From an uncultured Collinsella sp. (lineage in GTDB: Bacteria; Actinomycetota; Coriobacteriia; Coriobacteriales; Coriobacteriaceae), in NCBI GenBank assembly GCA_900545445.1, contig UQZH01000064.1:1-9648 (forward strand): a stretch of DNA of 9,648 nt. Direction: 5' to 3'. Positions 7,176 through 9,648 of this stretch are shown here, piece after piece. The notes under the pieces are model-generated. The model was not told the DNA's origin. It was given only the letters and a program-made list of their open reading frames with translations, and did no database searches. Position 1 is the stretch's first letter, and each line of letters opens with the position of its first letter. The position numbers and the translations under genes are program-made.

Positions 7176-9648
7176 ACTCTGTACGGGCAACCTGGTCGAT
7201 GCGGTAGCCCTCAATGGTGTCGCCAGGCTTGATGTCCTGGAAGTTCTCCAGGCCAATACCGCCCTCGGAGCCGCTCTTGAGGCTCTTGGCCTCGTCCTTG
7301 TAGTGGCGCATCGAGGCGATTTTACCGTTGAAGACCACGATGCCGTCGCGCACCAGGCGCACGGAATCGGTCGCGGCGATCTCGCCCTCTTCGACGCGGA
7401 CACCGGCGGCGATACCGACCTTGGGCACCTTGAAGGTGTCCAGAACGGTCGCGGAACCCGTGGAGACCTCGACCTCGGTGGGCTTGAGCATACCGATGCG
7501 GGCAGCGTCGAGGTCCTCGAGGCACTTGTAGATGACGTCGTAGCAACGGATCTCGACGCCCTCGCGCTCGGCGGCGGAGCGGGCCTTGCCGTCGGGACGG
7601 ACGCCAAAGCCGATGATGATGGCATTGGAGGCGTCGGCCAGGACGACGTCGGTCTCGTTGATGGCACCAACGGCGGAGTGGATCGTGTTGATGCGCACCT
7701 CGGACTGATCCATCTTGTCGAGGGAGTCCTGAAGGGCCTCGATGGAACCCTGGACGTCGGCCTTGATAATCAGGTTGAGCTCCTTGACCTCGGCGTCGGC
7801 GATGGTCTCGAAGAGGTTCTCGAGCGTCACGTGCTTCACGCGGCTCTGCTCCTCGATACGGGCCTTGAGCGAACGCTCGTCGGCCAGCGCACGTGCCTCG
7901 CGCTCGTCCTCGAACACGCGGAACTCATCGCCGGCGTTGGGGACGGACTGCAGGCCCAGGATCTCGACGGCGTCGGAGGGACCGGCCTCGGTGACGGCGT
8001 TGCCCTTGGGGTCGAGCATGGCACGGACGCGGCCATAGGTGAGGCCGGCGACCAGCGTGTCGCCCACGCGCAGGGTGCCGCGGGTCACGAGCACGGTGGC
8101 AACCGAGCCGCGGCCCTTGTCGAGCTTGGCCTCGAGGACGTTACCGGAGGCAAAGGTGTTGGGGTTGGCCTTGAGCTCGAGCACGTCGGCCTGGAGCAGC
8201 ACGGTCTCGAGCAGGTCGTCGATACCGATCTTCTGCTTGGCCGAGATGTTGACGAACATGTTCTGTCCGCCCCACTCCTCGGGGATGATGCCGTACTCAG
8301 TGAGCTCCTGGCGCACGCGGTCGGGGTTGGCGCCCGGTTTATCGATCTTGTTGACGGCGACGACGATGGGAACGCCGGCGGCCTTGGCGTGGTTGATCGA
8401 CTCGATGGTCTGGGGCATGACGCCGTCGTCGGCGGCCACGATCAGAATGACGATATCGGTCACCTTGGCGCCGCGGGCACGCATGGCCGTAAAGGTGGCG
8501 TGACCGGGGGTATCGATGAAGGTAATCTTGCGGTCGTTGATCATGACCTGCGAAGCGCCGATGGCCTGAGTAATGCCGCCCGCCTCGCCGGCAGCGACGC
8601 CGGTGTGACGAATGGCGTCGAGCAGGCTCGTCTTGCCGTGGTCGACGTGGCCCATGACGGTGACGACCGGGGCGCGCGGCTTAAGGTCGGCAGGATCGTC
8701 GTAGAACGAGAAGGTGTTCTCCTCCTCGGGGGTGATGATCTTTATCTGGCGGCCCAGGTCGTCGGCAACGAGCTCGACGAGGTCGTCGGACATGGACTGC
8801 GTCATGGTAAGCGGCGTGCCCAGCAGGAACAGGCGCTTGATGATGTCGTTGGCCGGAACGTCGAGCGCCTCGGCGAGCTCCTGGACGGTAACGCCCTGGG
8901 AGACCTTGATGGCGTCGAGGTCCTCGGGGTTCACGCCCTGGGCCAGCGCCTCCTCAATCTTGCGCTCTTCCTGAGCCTTTGCGGCCTCGCGCTCGCGCTT
9001 CTCCTTGCGCTTTTTGCGGCGACCAGTGGACTCGCGAGAGGCCTCCTCGACGGCGGCACGAGCCTCCTCAAGCACCTTCTCGCGGCTGTACTCCTCGGCC
9101 TCGCGAGCCATGCGGCTGTAGTGGTCCTCTTCGTTGTTGTGACCGCCCTTGCGCTTCTTGCCCTTGCCCTGCTTGTCAGGGTTGGGGAAGTCCATGCCGG
9201 CAGCGACGTTGTTGCTGGCGTTGGTGCGATGGCTGTGGGGACGGCTTTCGGAGGCGTTGCGCTCGGAGTTGTTGTCGGAGGCGTTGCGATCGTTGCGACG
9301 GCCACCGCGACGGTCGTTGTTACCGCCACGACGGTTGCCGCGCTCGGCAGCGCGCTCGGCCTTGGCCTTCTCCTCGGCGTCCTTCTTCTCCTTGAGGACG
9401 GTCTCCTGTGCGGCAATCTGGTCGAGCAGCGAACGGAAACGCGAACCGGAGTCGGAAGCGGGAACGGCGCGGCGCTGGGCCTCGCGAGCAGCCTCCTCCT
9501 TCTCGCGGGCAAGGCGCTCCTGCTCGGCCTTCTTCTTAGCCTCGGCCTCGGCGCGGGCGGCCTCCTCGGCAGCCTGGGCGGCGGCGAACTGACGGCGCTC
9601 CTCCTCGCGAGCCTTCTCGGCAGCGATGCGCTCGCGCTCCGCCTCGGC
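7174..9648 (-). CDS. infB: Translation initiation factor IF2, 5'-partial
   Basis: IF2 is the GTPase that brings fMet-tRNA to the 30S P site and promotes subunit joining. The frame stays open to the right edge, so 824 residues are visible and the true start lies outside. The ATG at 9195 is internal: the reading frame continues upstream as coding-like sequence, with no clear Shine-Dalgarno before it. Order: a charged Ala/Glu/Arg/Lys helix-rich segment (about 9648-9340), an Asn/Arg/Gly-rich linker (about 9340-9205), a basic Lys/Arg segment, an IF2_N domain (about 8892-8737), then the G domain with GHVDHGKT (8629-8652), DTPGHATF (8491-8514), NKID (8341-8352) and SAK (8236-8244). Domains II-IV follow and end with a TAG stop. 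Oddities: the usual GGITQHIGA reads GGITQAIGA, and both conserved C2-domain cysteines are replaced. It is the first visible gene of the operon, 11 nt before rbfA. The identification is certain; total length is unknown. Confidence 0.97.
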   Translation of the reverse strand, partial: AEAERERIAAEKAREEERRQFAAAQAAEEAARAEAEAKKKAEQERLAREKEEAAREAQRRAVPASDSGSRFRSLLDQIAAQETVLKEKKDAEEKAKAERAAERGNRRGGNNDRRGGRRNDRNASDNNSERNASESRPHSHRTNASNNVAAGMDFPNPDKQGKGKKRKGGHNNEEDHYSRMAREAEEYSREKVLEEARAAVEEASRESTGRRKKRKEKREREAAKAQEERKIEEALAQGVNPEDLDAIKVSQGVTVQELAEALDVPANDIIKRLFLLGTPLTMTQSMSDDLVELVADDLGRQIKIITPEEENTFSFYDDPADLKPRAPVVTVMGHVDHGKTSLLDAIRHTGVAAGEAGGITQAIGASQVMINDRKITFIDTPGHATFTAMRARGAKVTDIVILIVAADDGVMPQTIESINHAKAAGVPIVVAVNKIDKPGANPDRVRQELTEYGIIPEEWGGQNMFVNISAKQKIGIDDLLETVLLQADVLELKANPNTFASGNVLEAKLDKGRGSVATVLVTRGTLRVGDTLVAGLTYGRVRAMLDPKGNAVTEAGPSDAVEILGLQSVPNAGDEFRVFEDEREARALADERSLKARIEEQSRVKHVTLENLFETIADAEVKELNLIIKADVQGSIEALQDSLDKMDQSEVRINTIHSAVGAINETDVVLADASNAIIIGFGVRPDGKARSAAEREGVEIRCYDVIYKCLEDLDAARIGMLKPTEVEVSTGSATVLDTFKVPKVGIAAGVRVEEGEIAATDSVRLVRDGIVVFNGKIASMRHYKDEAKSLKSGSEGGIGLENFQDIKPGDTIEGYRIDQVARTE
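9248..9288 (-). repeat. 14-bp direct repeat within the infB Asn/Arg-rich linker
   Basis: The plus-strand word TCGGAGGCGTTGCG occurs at 9248-9261 and 9275-9288, a 27-nt (nine-codon) period that keeps frame. It encodes two similar Arg-Asn-Ala-Ser blocks in the disordered linker. It looks like local duplication in a length-variable region. Confidence 0.6.

Noticed and set aside
7174..9195. A separate short IF2 isoform starting at the ATG at 9195
   Set aside because: The frame is open upstream to the window edge and there is no convincing Shine-Dalgarno before this ATG. Alternative IF2 starts exist in E. coli, but nothing here supports one.
8931..9512. 193-codon minus-strand frame overlapping the infB N-terminal region
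   Set aside because: It is an Arg/Ala/Pro/Thr-rich out-of-frame reading of the charged infB linker, typical of frame shadows in GC-rich low-complexity DNA.

Overview
The window is a high-GC stretch of bacterial housekeeping DNA with every gene on the minus strand, so it is read from the right edge to the left. The gene order, long charged IF2 N-terminus, HrdB/SigA-type sigma factor and GC content suggest an actinobacterium, most likely class Coriobacteriia (Collinsella or a relative). The taxonomic call rests on protein character and gene order, not on any search.

Layout in transcription order: infB (initiation factor IF2, 5' end outside the window, 9648-7174), rbfA (30S ribosome-binding factor A, 7162-6752), an nrnA-type DHH/DHHA1 phosphoesterase (6759-5716), truB (tRNA pseudouridine-55 synthase, 5700-4768), ribF (bifunctional riboflavin kinase/FAD synthetase, 4771-3764), dnaG (primase, 3771-1642) and rpoD/sigA (primary sigma factor, 1531-191). 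The first five form the widespread translation/RNA-maturation cluster that follows nusA in many bacteria. dnaG-rpoD is the core of the classical macromolecular synthesis operon. Here the two are joined: ribF and dnaG overlap by 8 nt. Other junctions are also tight: an 11-nt gap infB/rbfA, 8-nt overlap rbfA/nrnA, 15-nt gap nrnA/truB and 4-nt overlap truB/ribF. The only sizeable internal gap is 110 nt before rpoD, the one place where an extra promoter or leader element could sit. dnaG and rpoD both begin with GTG behind good Shine-Dalgarno sequences.

Downstream of rpoD (positions 1-190) there is no gene. The region holds two strong hairpins: a 13-bp perfect stem starting just after the rpoD stop (160-189), and a 22-bp perfect inverted repeat with a 16-nt loop (56-115) that looks like a REP/MITE-type element or a strong bidirectional transcript end.

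No mobile-element gene, CRISPR array, tRNA, rRNA or exotic system is visible. The points worth checking are: the fused translation/replication/transcription operon; an IF2 lacking residues normally near-invariant (both cysteines of the fMet-tRNA-binding C2 domain and the G2-region histidine); divergent RibF motifs; lineage-type linkers in DnaG, SigA and IF2; and the hairpin element after rpoD.
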